Source of the DNA: Clostridiales bacterium
GTDB taxonomy: Bacteria; Bacillota; Clostridia; Oscillospirales; Oscillospiraceae
DNA: 6,530 nt
Direction: 5' to 3'
Assembly: GCA_009774055.1 (NCBI GenBank)
Contig: VSNB01000177.1
Coordinates: 1-6,530 of the forward strand
The first letter of the stretch is position 1. Each line of letters begins with the position of its first letter. Of the stretch, positions 1-6,119 are shown in pieces. The notes under the pieces were generated by a model, which had not been told where the DNA came from, did not search any database, and worked only from the letters and a program-made list of their open reading frames with translations. The translations under genes were made by a program, and so were the position numbers.

Positions 1-42
1 TTCTGGCACATCGAATTTCGCAAATTCCCAAACATTTTATTG

Positions 43-57
43 AAAGGAAGCACTAAA
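43..57 (+). promoter_or_regulatory. Flagellin ribosome binding site
   Basis: AAAGGAAG at 43-50 lies 7 nt before the ATG at 58 and fixes that ATG as the start. The 57 nt before the gene are AT-rich leader. No complete sigma-D/sigma-28 flagellar promoter (TAAA, about 15 nt, GCCGATAA) can be seen there; one would have to lie at or beyond the left edge. Flagellin leaders in Firmicutes are often CsrA targets that overlap the Shine-Dalgarno GGA. One such GGA is present here, but no hairpin is visible to support the idea. Confidence 0.8.
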
Positions 58-2598
58 ATGCGTATTCAGCACAACATCATGGCGATGAACGCCTACCGCA
101 ACTACAACACCAACACCTCCGCCCTCAGCAAGAACCTGGAGAAGCTCTCTTCCGGCTACAAGATCAACCGCGCCGGCGACGACGCCGCCGGTCTGGCCAT
201 TTCCGAGAAGATGCGCGCCCAGATCACCGGCCTGAACGCCGCCCAGAAGAACGTCAAGGACGGCATCTCCCTGGTGAAGACCGCCGAGGGCGCTATGCAG
301 GAGATCCAGGACATGCTCAACCGCATGGACTATCTGGCCACTCAGTCCGCCAACGGCACCTATGACAACGAGGTGGACCGCCTGAACCTCCAGAAAGAGG
401 TAAGCGCGCTGAAGGACGAGATTAACCGCATTGCCGACAGCGCCAACTTCAACGGCATCAAGCTGCTGGACGGCGAGCTGGACGGCGGCGGAGCCTCTAC
501 CCGCGCCCAGATTACGCTGCCCGACGTGGGCCGCCCCATCGGCGACGCCACCGTTCTGAAGGACGGCGGCGTTACCCCCGGCGAGACCGTGTTCGATGTG
601 CAGCTTGACACCCTGGCCGTCAATGCCAAGGCCGGCGACAAGCTGACCGTGCAGATTGGCGAGGACGAGTTTGAGCTGACCCTGGAGGAGAAGCAATATT
701 CGGCCGGGGACTTGGCCACTGCCCTGAAGGACGCTTTTGATGCTGGCGCCAAGACAATTGACGGTCAGGCGTTTGAGGCCACCGTGAATGGCACCAGCGT
801 GAACTTTAAGCAGGTCAATAAGCCCACCAGCGCGGACGATACCGTGTCCGCCATGATGGACGTGAAGATCAGCTTTGAGGCTGCCGCTGGCGACGGCCCG
901 GTTGTGCTGGCCGCTGGGGATGGTGGCGCTGATGCCGGCACTCCCGCCGCCATCGAGGGCACCGCTAAAAGTGATATCGCTGTGGATACCAAGAAGCTGG
1001 ATGCCAGTGGCTTGGACACCGACAAAATCTTGGCTGCTCTGAATGGCAAAACTATTGCCGATGGCACAAAGGTCACCATTGAGAAGAATGCCGACGACAA
1101 ACTGGAGCTGAAGGTTGGCAACGAGGTTATCGGCACATCTGATGAGGCGGTCGATGGCAATAACACCTCCTTCACCATCAAATCTGCGGACGGCAATACT
1201 ACCTTTGGAACTATCACCGCCGACAGTGCTCCCGCAGCTGCTGATTTCACCGCTGCTCTGGAAACCGGACTGAGCTACAAGGCCGCTGTTGAGGGCACTG
1301 ATCCCGGACCTGATGCCCCCGGTGGAGATGGTGACGGCGAGGAGACCCCCGAGGTTGAGACCGTGGCCTCCAGCAAGCTGAGCGTCACCGGCATCGATTT
1401 GGCTAACCAGACTGTTACACTTACAACCCAGAATCTCACGGATATTGGGGACGAATTTGCCAAGCTGGGCTCCAACACCGGCAAGATCCTCATTAGTGGC
1501 GAGGTAGAGGTTGATCTGTCGAAGGTTACCGATGGCCTGACGGGCGGCACCTCCAAGGTCGAAGATCTGGCGAAGAATATGCTGGAAGCTGCCAAGGCCG
1601 GCGCGGATGCTTGGAACAAAGCCAATTCTGACAAGGACTACACCTACACCAACGTCCGTATCTCCAAAACTGCTGCTGGCGCTGCTGGCGACATTGTGGC
1701 CCAGGCGGCTGGCGACGGCCTGTATATCCTGATGGATAAGACCCCCAAGGACGCGGGTGGAAACACTGATATGCCCGCCAGCGTATCCGGCAGCTACAAC
1801 GCCGGCACCGTGAAGATCACCCAGGGCGCGCCCGAGGTGGGCGGCGCGACCGCCAGCACCACCATCGACCTGAGCAGCATCTTCGGCGGCGACATCGGCG
1901 ACGGCAGCACCCTGACCATCGGCAAGGAGACCTACACCTTCAAGTGGGGCGATTCCTTCGGCTTCAGCGGCAACACCATCACTCTGGACAAGAACGCTAC
2001 CGCCGCCGAGCGCATCAAGCAGGCAGGCATCGGCATGAGCAACATGGCCAACAGCGCCTTCACCATCGGCAACGAAACCGACGATGGTAAACTCACCATT
2101 GATGAGGCCGCCAATCAGAATGTGTACACCAGCGAGCTGTACACCAAAGCTGGCTTCGAGGCCCTGTTCTCTGCCAACAGCGTCTCTCCCAAGACCGGCA
2201 ACGGTCTGACCCTTCAGATCGGCGACACTGCTGACAGCTATAACCAGCTGAAGGTTTCCGTGGGCGATATGCACACCACGGCGCTGGGCATTGAGGGCGT
2301 TGACATCAGCAACCAGACGGGCGCTTCCGCAGCCATCCAGACCATCAAGGATGCCATCAACCGCGTCTCCTCCGTCCGCGGCGACCTGGGCGCCATCCAG
2401 AACCGTCTGGAGCACACTGCCAACAACCTGAGCGTGATGGCAGAGAACATCCAGGACGCCGAGTCCACCATCCGCGACACCGACGTGGCCGAGGAAATGA
2501 TGAGCTACGTGAAGAACAACATCCTGGTCCAGTCCGCCCAGGCCATGCTGGCCCAGGCAAACCAGGTGCCCCAGGGCGTGCTCCAGCTGCTGGGCTAA
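58..2598 (+). CDS. fliC: Flagellin, large, with long hypervariable surface region
   Basis: Structural protein of the flagellar filament, exported through the flagellar type III apparatus and polymerised outside the cell. It has 846 residues; ordinary flagellins have about 270-500. Residues 1-140 are the N-terminal D0/D1 core: it starts MRIQHNIMAMNAYRNY, continues with LSSGYKINRAGDDAAGLAIS and ends with NFNGIKLLDG at 130-139. Residues 748-846 are the C-terminal D1/D0 core (INRVSSVRGDLGAIQNRLEH, then the VLQLLG end). Between them lie about 607 residues rich in Ala, Gly, Asp and Thr that form the exposed D2/D3 region. The protein has no cysteine, as is usual for flagellins. Residues 414-432 form a Pro/Gly/acidic hinge. 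TLR5-contact positions equivalent to Salmonella R90, L94 and E114 are kept as R89, L93 and E121. The TTG at 40 is in frame but overlaps the Shine-Dalgarno sequence, so ATG 58 is preferred. It is probably transcribed alone: a hairpin follows the stop. Identity is secure; the fold of the middle region is not. Confidence 0.97.
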   Translation: MRIQHNIMAMNAYRNYNTNTSALSKNLEKLSSGYKINRAGDDAAGLAISEKMRAQITGLNAAQKNVKDGISLVKTAEGAMQEIQDMLNRMDYLATQSANGTYDNEVDRLNLQKEVSALKDEINRIADSANFNGIKLLDGELDGGGASTRAQITLPDVGRPIGDATVLKDGGVTPGETVFDVQLDTLAVNAKAGDKLTVQIGEDEFELTLEEKQYSAGDLATALKDAFDAGAKTIDGQAFEATVNGTSVNFKQVNKPTSADDTVSAMMDVKISFEAAAGDGPVVLAAGDGGADAGTPAAIEGTAKSDIAVDTKKLDASGLDTDKILAALNGKTIADGTKVTIEKNADDKLELKVGNEVIGTSDEAVDGNNTSFTIKSADGNTTFGTITADSAPAAADFTAALETGLSYKAAVEGTDPGPDAPGGDGDGEETPEVETVASSKLSVTGIDLANQTVTLTTQNLTDIGDEFAKLGSNTGKILISGEVEVDLSKVTDGLTGGTSKVEDLAKNMLEAAKAGADAWNKANSDKDYTYTNVRISKTAAGAAGDIVAQAAGDGLYILMDKTPKDAGGNTDMPASVSGSYNAGTVKITQGAPEVGGATASTTIDLSSIFGGDIGDGSTLTIGKETYTFKWGDSFGFSGNTITLDKNATAAERIKQAGIGMSNMANSAFTIGNETDDGKLTIDEAANQNVYTSELYTKAGFEALFSANSVSPKTGNGLTLQIGDTADSYNQLKVSVGDMHTTALGIEGVDISNQTGASAAIQTIKDAINRVSSVRGDLGAIQNRLEHTANNLSVMAENIQDAESTIRDTDVAEEMMSYVKNNILVQSAQAMLAQANQVPQGVLQLLG

Positions 2599-2633
2599 TT
2601 CCAATACGGCATATTTTTTCAATATTTTCCAGT

Positions 2634-2659
2634 GGGGAGCGGGCTGCGGCCCGCTCCCC
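2634..2659 (+). terminator. GC-rich hairpin after flagellin, likely terminator
   Basis: GGGGAGCGGGC at 2634-2644 pairs perfectly with GCCCGCTCCCC at 2649-2659 around a TGCG loop, giving an 11-bp stem 35 nt after the flagellin stop. There is no T-run directly downstream (CTACGCAT follows), so this is not a textbook intrinsic terminator. It may act as a pause or 3'-end stabilising hairpin for an abundant mRNA, or terminate with help from a factor. The T-rich stretch at 2613-2628 lies before the stem, not after it. Confidence 0.6.
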
Positions 2660-2723
2660 CTACGCATATCCGAGGACAGGGCCTGTCCGGCAAAATTTTC
2701 CTGCCCGCGATGCCAAAATCCTC

Positions 2724-2752
2724 TTGACAATCCCAGATAGTTAGACTATACT
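2724..2752 (+). promoter_or_regulatory. Sigma-A type promoter for feoAB
   Basis: TTGACA at 2724-2729 is a perfect -35 box. A 17-nt spacer leads to TATACT at 2747-2752, which is one base from the consensus TATAAT. Transcription should start near 2759, giving a leader of about 110 nt before the ATG at 2871. A promoter this strong on an iron uptake gene would normally need repression when iron is sufficient, which fits the palindrome over the -10 box. Confidence 0.85.
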
Positions 2753-2755
2753 AAC
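2740..2755. promoter_or_regulatory. Operator-like inverted repeat over the -10 box
   Basis: GTTAG at 2740-2744 and CTAAC at 2751-2755 are perfect inverted half-sites separated by six bases (ACTATA), and the -10 box lies between and within them. TTAG...CTAA ends are typical of operators for DtxR/IdeR/MntR-family metal repressors, which commonly control feo genes in Gram-positive bacteria. The spacing differs from the classical 19-bp DtxR box, where the GTTAG/CTAAC core is separated by one base. The class of regulator is therefore an inference. Confidence 0.45.
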
Positions 2756-2770
2756 GCCAATAAAAGGCTA

Positions 2771-2848
2771 TGCCGCAACCGCCCTGAAAGCAAGCGGAGC
2801 TTGCGGCAAAAAGTTCTTTTTGATACTTTTTCTTACAAGAAAAAGTAT
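2771..2848. repeat. Nested inverted repeats in the feoAB leader
   Basis: Four inverted repeats fill the leader. TGCCGCAA (2771-2778) pairs with TTGCGGCA (2801-2808). GCAAGC (2790-2795) pairs with GCTTGC (2799-2804), so these two pairings exclude each other. CAAAAAG (2807-2813) pairs with CTTTTTG (2816-2822). ATACTTTTTCTT (2823-2834) pairs with AAGAAAAAGTAT (2837-2848), ending 7 nt before the Shine-Dalgarno sequence. Possible roles are a folding mRNA leader that affects feoAB expression, or a small dispersed repeat element of the kind common in clostridial genomes. I do not recognise a known riboswitch. Confidence 0.6.
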
Positions 2849-2855
2849 GTATACC

Positions 2856-2862
2856 AGGAGGG
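2856..2862 (+). promoter_or_regulatory. Strong ribosome binding site of feoAB
   Basis: AGGAGGG lies 8 nt before ATG 2871 and decides the start. The frame stays open for 17 more codons upstream to 2820, but that stretch runs through the 12-bp inverted repeat and has no comparable ribosome binding site. Confidence 0.9.
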
Positions 2863-2870
2863 AAGCAGCC

Positions 2871-5327
2871 ATGAAGGAATCAGTACGAACCTTAGACCAG
2901 CTGCCCGTGGGCGGTAGCTGCGTGATCGAGCAGGTGGGCAACCAGCGGGGGGCGGTGAAACGCCGCCTCATCGATATGGGGCTGACGCCGGGCACCACGG
3001 TGGAGCTCATCAAGACGGCCCCCTTCGGGGACCCTATGGAGGTGCGCCTGCGGGGCTACGAGCTGAGCCTGCGGAAGGAGGATGCGGCCCAGATCCGGGT
3101 CCGCATGGAGGCGGTGAAGCCCCGGGAGCGGGAAACGGTGTCGGAGAGCGCCTACCACCTGGGGGCGGCCTGCCACGGGGACTGCGCCCGCTGCGCCATG
3201 GGCTGCGCCGACCCTAAAGACCTGGAGGCCATGCACCGGGCCCACCGGCATGAGCAGGAGCTCCACCCCAGCGCCTACGACCCCCGGGCCCACGACCAGC
3301 GGCCCTGGAAGGTGGCCCTGGTGGGCAACCCCAACTGCGGCAAAACCACATTGTTCAACGCCCTGACGGGCTCCAACCAGTACGTGGGCAACTGGCCCGG
3401 CGTGACGGTGGAGAAAAAAGAAGGCCGGGCCAAGCTGGGGGAGCTGGAATTCACGGTGGTGGACCTGCCGGGCATCTACTCCCTGTCTCCCTACTCCATG
3501 GAGGAGCTGGTGGCCCGGAAGTTCATCATCGAGGAGCAGCCCGACGCCATCATCGACATCGTGGACGCCACCAACCTGGAGCGGAACCTGTACCTGACCA
3601 TGCAGCTTCTGGAGCTGGAGCGTCCCGTGGCGCTGGCGGTGAACTTCATGGACGAGGTGGAGAAAAAGGGGGACGTGATCGACTGCGCCCGCCTGTCCGC
3701 CAGCCTGGGCGTGCCGGTGGTGCCCATTTCCGCCCGGGACAACGTGAATATCGACGCGCTGGTCCAGGAGGTCCACAAGCAGATGCACACGGGGCTGACC
3801 GTGGAGCCCGATGACCTGTACGACGACTTCACCCACGCCATCCACCACCGCATTAGCGAGCTGATCCATGACCGGGCCTATGAAAAGGGCATCCCCGCCC
3901 ACTGGGCCTCCATCAAGCTGCTGGGAGGCGACGAGGCGGTGGCCCAGGACCTGTCGCTGGACCAGGAGACGCTGGACAAGATCGACGCTATCGCCCGGGA
4001 ATACGAGGCCGCCAGCCCTCTGGGGGACCGGGAGACGCTGCTGGCGGACAGCCGGTATCGGTTTGTGGAGCGGGTGGTCCGCTCCTCGGTGCGGAAGAAG
4101 AACCACGATGGGGAGCGGACCGTCACCGAACGGATCGACGCCGTGGCGACCCACCGGATCTGGGCCATTCCGGTGTTCCTGGGGATGATGCTGGCGGTGT
4201 TCCTGGCGACCTTCAGCGGGCCGGGGGCGTGGATGTCGGACGGCATCGCCTGGTTTGTGGAGGAGGCGCTGTGCCCCGGGATGTCCGGGTGGCTGGCGTC
4301 CCTCCGCGCGCCGGAGTGGCTCATCGGGCTGCTGGTGGACGGGCTTATCTCCGGGGTGGGGGGCGTGCTGACCTTCCTGCCCATGATCGCGCTGCTGTTT
4401 CTATTCCTCTCCATGCTGGAGGACAGCGGCTACATGGCCCGGGCGGCCTTCGTCATGGACCGGACCCTGCGGCGCTTCGGCCTGAGCGGCAAGGCGTTCA
4501 TCCCCATGCTCATGGGCTTCGGCTGCACGGTGCCCGCCGTCATGGGCGCAAGGACCATGGAGAACGAGAAGGACCGGCGGATGACCATACTGCTGGTGCC
4601 CTTCATGTCCTGCGGGGCGCGGCTGCCCATCTACGGGCTGATGACCGCCGCCTTCTTCCCGAAGTACGCGGGGCTGGTGGTGTTCGGGCTGTACATACTG
4701 GGGCCGGTCATGGCGATTGTCTCCGGGCTGATTCTGAAACGGAGCGTCTTTCAGGGGGAACCCGCGCCCTTCCTGCTGGAGCTGCCGCCCTATCGGATGC
4801 CAACCCTGCAGAACATCTGGCTCCATGTGTGGGAGCGGGTGCGGGACTTCCTGACGAGGGCGGGGACCATCATCGCCGTGATGAGCGTGGCGGTGTGGTT
4901 TTTGCAGAGTTTCGGGCCGAACCTCCGGATGGTGGAGGACACGGCGGACAGCATCCTGGCCCTGGTGGGCGGGTTGATCGCGCCGGTGTTCGCACCCATG
5001 GGCTTCGGTGTGTGGCAGGCGGCGGTGGCGCTGCTGACGGGGCTCATCGCCAAAGAGGCAGTGGTCAGCTCCATGAGCCTGTTCTACGGCTTCTCCCTGA
5101 CGGACTACGCCGCCGCCGGGGCGGTGATGGCCGCTACGTTCTCCCCTGCCGCCGCGCTGGCGTTCCTGGCGTTCTGTGCGCTGTATACACCCTGTGTGGC
5201 GGCGATTGCCACTATCCGCCGGGAGATGAACAGCCTCAGCTGGACGGTTCTGGCGCTGGTCTGGCAGCTGGGGACGGCCTGGCTGGCCTCTTTTGCCGTT
5301 TATCAGATTGCGGCGGCGTTAATGTAA
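2871..5327 (+). CDS. feoB: FeoA-FeoB fusion, ferrous iron transporter
   Basis: GTP-dependent Fe(II) importer of the cytoplasmic membrane, 818 residues. Residues 1-82 are a FeoA SH3-like domain (RRLIDMGLTPGTTVEL, PMEVRLRGYELSLRKEDA). Residues 83-145 are a linker with C-x3-C-x2-C-x3-C (Cys101, 105, 108, 112) and seven His (96, 102, 122, 125, 127, 132, 141). The G domain follows: G1 GNPNCGKTT at 152-160, G2 Thr179 in GVTVE, G3 DLPG at 198-201, G4 NFMD at 258-261 and G5 SAR at 287-289. A helical GDI-type domain spans about 315-420. The permease spans about 430-818 and carries both gate signatures, GCTVP at 551-555 and CGARLP at 581-586, plus YTPC at 772-775. All key motifs are present, so it should be functional. 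FeoA and FeoB are usually separate proteins; fusions are known. It has its own promoter and terminator, and no separate feoC is seen in the window. Iron-dependent repression is likely from the operator-like palindrome. Confidence 0.97.
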   Translation: MKESVRTLDQLPVGGSCVIEQVGNQRGAVKRRLIDMGLTPGTTVELIKTAPFGDPMEVRLRGYELSLRKEDAAQIRVRMEAVKPRERETVSESAYHLGAACHGDCARCAMGCADPKDLEAMHRAHRHEQELHPSAYDPRAHDQRPWKVALVGNPNCGKTTLFNALTGSNQYVGNWPGVTVEKKEGRAKLGELEFTVVDLPGIYSLSPYSMEELVARKFIIEEQPDAIIDIVDATNLERNLYLTMQLLELERPVALAVNFMDEVEKKGDVIDCARLSASLGVPVVPISARDNVNIDALVQEVHKQMHTGLTVEPDDLYDDFTHAIHHRISELIHDRAYEKGIPAHWASIKLLGGDEAVAQDLSLDQETLDKIDAIAREYEAASPLGDRETLLADSRYRFVERVVRSSVRKKNHDGERTVTERIDAVATHRIWAIPVFLGMMLAVFLATFSGPGAWMSDGIAWFVEEALCPGMSGWLASLRAPEWLIGLLVDGLISGVGGVLTFLPMIALLFLFLSMLEDSGYMARAAFVMDRTLRRFGLSGKAFIPMLMGFGCTVPAVMGARTMENEKDRRMTILLVPFMSCGARLPIYGLMTAAFFPKYAGLVVFGLYILGPVMAIVSGLILKRSVFQGEPAPFLLELPPYRMPTLQNIWLHVWERVRDFLTRAGTIIAVMSVAVWFLQSFGPNLRMVEDTADSILALVGGLIAPVFAPMGFGVWQAAVALLTGLIAKEAVVSSMSLFYGFSLTDYAAAGAVMAATFSPAAALAFLAFCALYTPCVAAIATIRREMNSLSWTVLALVWQLGTAWLASFAVYQIAAALM

Positions 5328-5330
5328 TAG

Positions 5331-5378
5331 AAAAAGAGCCTGCAGGGCGGCGTGCGCGCTGTCCCACAGGCTCTTTTT
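5331..5378. terminator. Bidirectional terminator between convergent genes
   Basis: AAAAAGAGCCTG at 5331-5342 pairs with CAGGCTCTTTTT at 5367-5378, a 12-bp stem with a T5 tract on the plus strand. Read on the minus strand the same arms also end in T5, so it can serve both feoAB (stop at 5327) and the DUF624 gene (stop at 5381). The 24-nt loop is longer than usual but GC-rich and may fold further. Confidence 0.9.
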
Positions 5379-5380
5379 GG

Positions 5381-6052
5381 CTATTGGTCCGCCGGACTGC
5401 CGCCGAACCGCTCCAGCACCGTCCGGATCAAAAACAGGGCCAGCAGGCAGGGGATGGAAAACCCGATCAGCAGCAGATAAGCCCCGCTCAGCGGGAGCCA
5501 CAGAACCGCCGCTGCCAAGGGCAGGTACCAGCCTGCCGCCGCCAGCGCCGCCCGGAGGGGCCTGCCCAGCCCCAGCTGCAGCGATAGCAGTAGCGTCTCT
5601 TTGGTCAGCTCCCGCCCCTCCGAGAGCAGTCCCCAGAGATAGGAGGAGGCCAGCAATGCCGTAAGGAACACCACGGCGCAGAAGGCGAAGGGCAGGTAGC
5701 TCACCGGGTTATCCCGGGCGAAGTGGAGGTAAAACCATGCCCCGTACCCTGCCGCCGTCAGGGGCAGGACCGTCAGAAGGAAGGCTCCCCAGGCCGTCCG
5801 CCAGCGATGGCGGAAGGCGTCCCAGAACTGGCTCCAGCAGCGCACCGTCCGCTCCGCCGGCATCCGGCGGACCACCTGGAACAGAGCCAGCAGGGCGGGC
5901 GGGATGGTCACCGCCGGCAGGCAGAAGAGCAGGAAGAGCAGGTTCAGCTTTAGCAGCGCGGCGGCCTCCTGGGCGATGATGCGGAAAAAGAAACGGGGGC
6001 CGGAGGCCTTAGGGGCCTCCTCCCGGACGCCGGGGTCCTCATGAAATGCCAT
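5381..6052 (-). CDS. DUF624 (YesL-family) membrane protein
   Basis: 223-residue integral membrane protein of unknown molecular function. After a charged N-terminus of about 20 residues comes the family signature at about 35-62, NLLFLLFCLPAVTIPPALLA followed by LFQVVRRM. It corresponds to the N-x(n)-LP-x-VT-x-GPA-like start of YesL proteins. Five hydrophobic segments lie at about 31-59, 88-112, 118-142, 166-183 and 185-213. Length fits the family (about 200-220). YesL relatives often sit beside carbohydrate ABC transporters or glycoside hydrolase genes; none is in this window, so the context gives no substrate. The start at 6052 is supported by GAAAGGAGG at 6060-6068 on the minus strand, 7 nt upstream. 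It is convergent to feoAB and shares its terminator. Family assignment rests on motif and topology. Confidence 0.85.
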   Translation of the reverse strand: MAFHEDPGVREEAPKASGPRFFFRIIAQEAAALLKLNLLFLLFCLPAVTIPPALLALFQVVRRMPAERTVRCWSQFWDAFRHRWRTAWGAFLLTVLPLTAAGYGAWFYLHFARDNPVSYLPFAFCAVVFLTALLASSYLWGLLSEGRELTKETLLLSLQLGLGRPLRAALAAAGWYLPLAAAVLWLPLSGAYLLLIGFSIPCLLALFLIRTVLERFGGSPADQ

Positions 6053-6088
6053 AAGCGCGCCTCCTTTCGCGGCAGTTTTTGATAAATC

Positions 6089-6117
6089 AGTCTATCACAT
6101 CCCCGCCGGGAATGCAA
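6089..6117 (-). promoter_or_regulatory. Probable promoter of the DUF624 gene
   Basis: On the minus strand, TTGCAT (6117-6112) is a weak -35 box. A 17-nt spacer leads to TAGACT (6094-6089), preceded by TG one base upstream, which makes an extended -10. The -10 lies inside an inverted repeat, TGATA (6080-6084 on the plus strand) and TATCA (6093-6097), which could be an operator. Confidence is moderate because the -35 matches only three of six consensus bases. Confidence 0.55.
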
Positions 6118-6119
6118 CT

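Noticed and set aside
40..57. Flagellin start at the TTG at 40
   Set aside because: That codon overlaps the Shine-Dalgarno region, and the protein from ATG 58 begins with the canonical MRIQHNI flagellin N-terminus.
1..57. Sigma-28 flagellar promoter
   Set aside because: The sequence around 9-18 is only vaguely like the -10 consensus, and any -35 would lie outside the window.
478..2298. Flagellinolysin (protease-bearing flagellin)
   Set aside because: No HExxH zinc motif is present; only one histidine occurs in the whole variable region.
37..2730. Minus-strand open frame of 897 codons opposite the whole flagellin gene
   Set aside because: It is in exact codon register with flagellin. A stop would need TTA, CTA or TCA codons on the sense strand, and this GC3-rich gene does not use them. 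The product is low-complexity Gly/Val/Leu/His/Gln-rich and has no ribosome binding site or family resemblance.
2820..2870. Earlier in-frame start for FeoA-FeoB
   Set aside because: The extra 17 codons lie in the inverted-repeat leader without a ribosome binding site; AGGAGGG points to ATG 2871.
2892..4154. 420-codon minus-strand frame inside feoAB
   Set aside because: GC-rich antisense shadow of a gene with clear FeoA and GTPase motifs; the product is His/Val/Gly/Gln-rich and resembles nothing.
4229..5587. 452-codon plus-strand frame overlapping the FeoB permease and running past the terminator
   Set aside because: Out-of-frame shadow rich in Gly, Arg and Ala; it crosses a strong terminator and the DUF624 gene.
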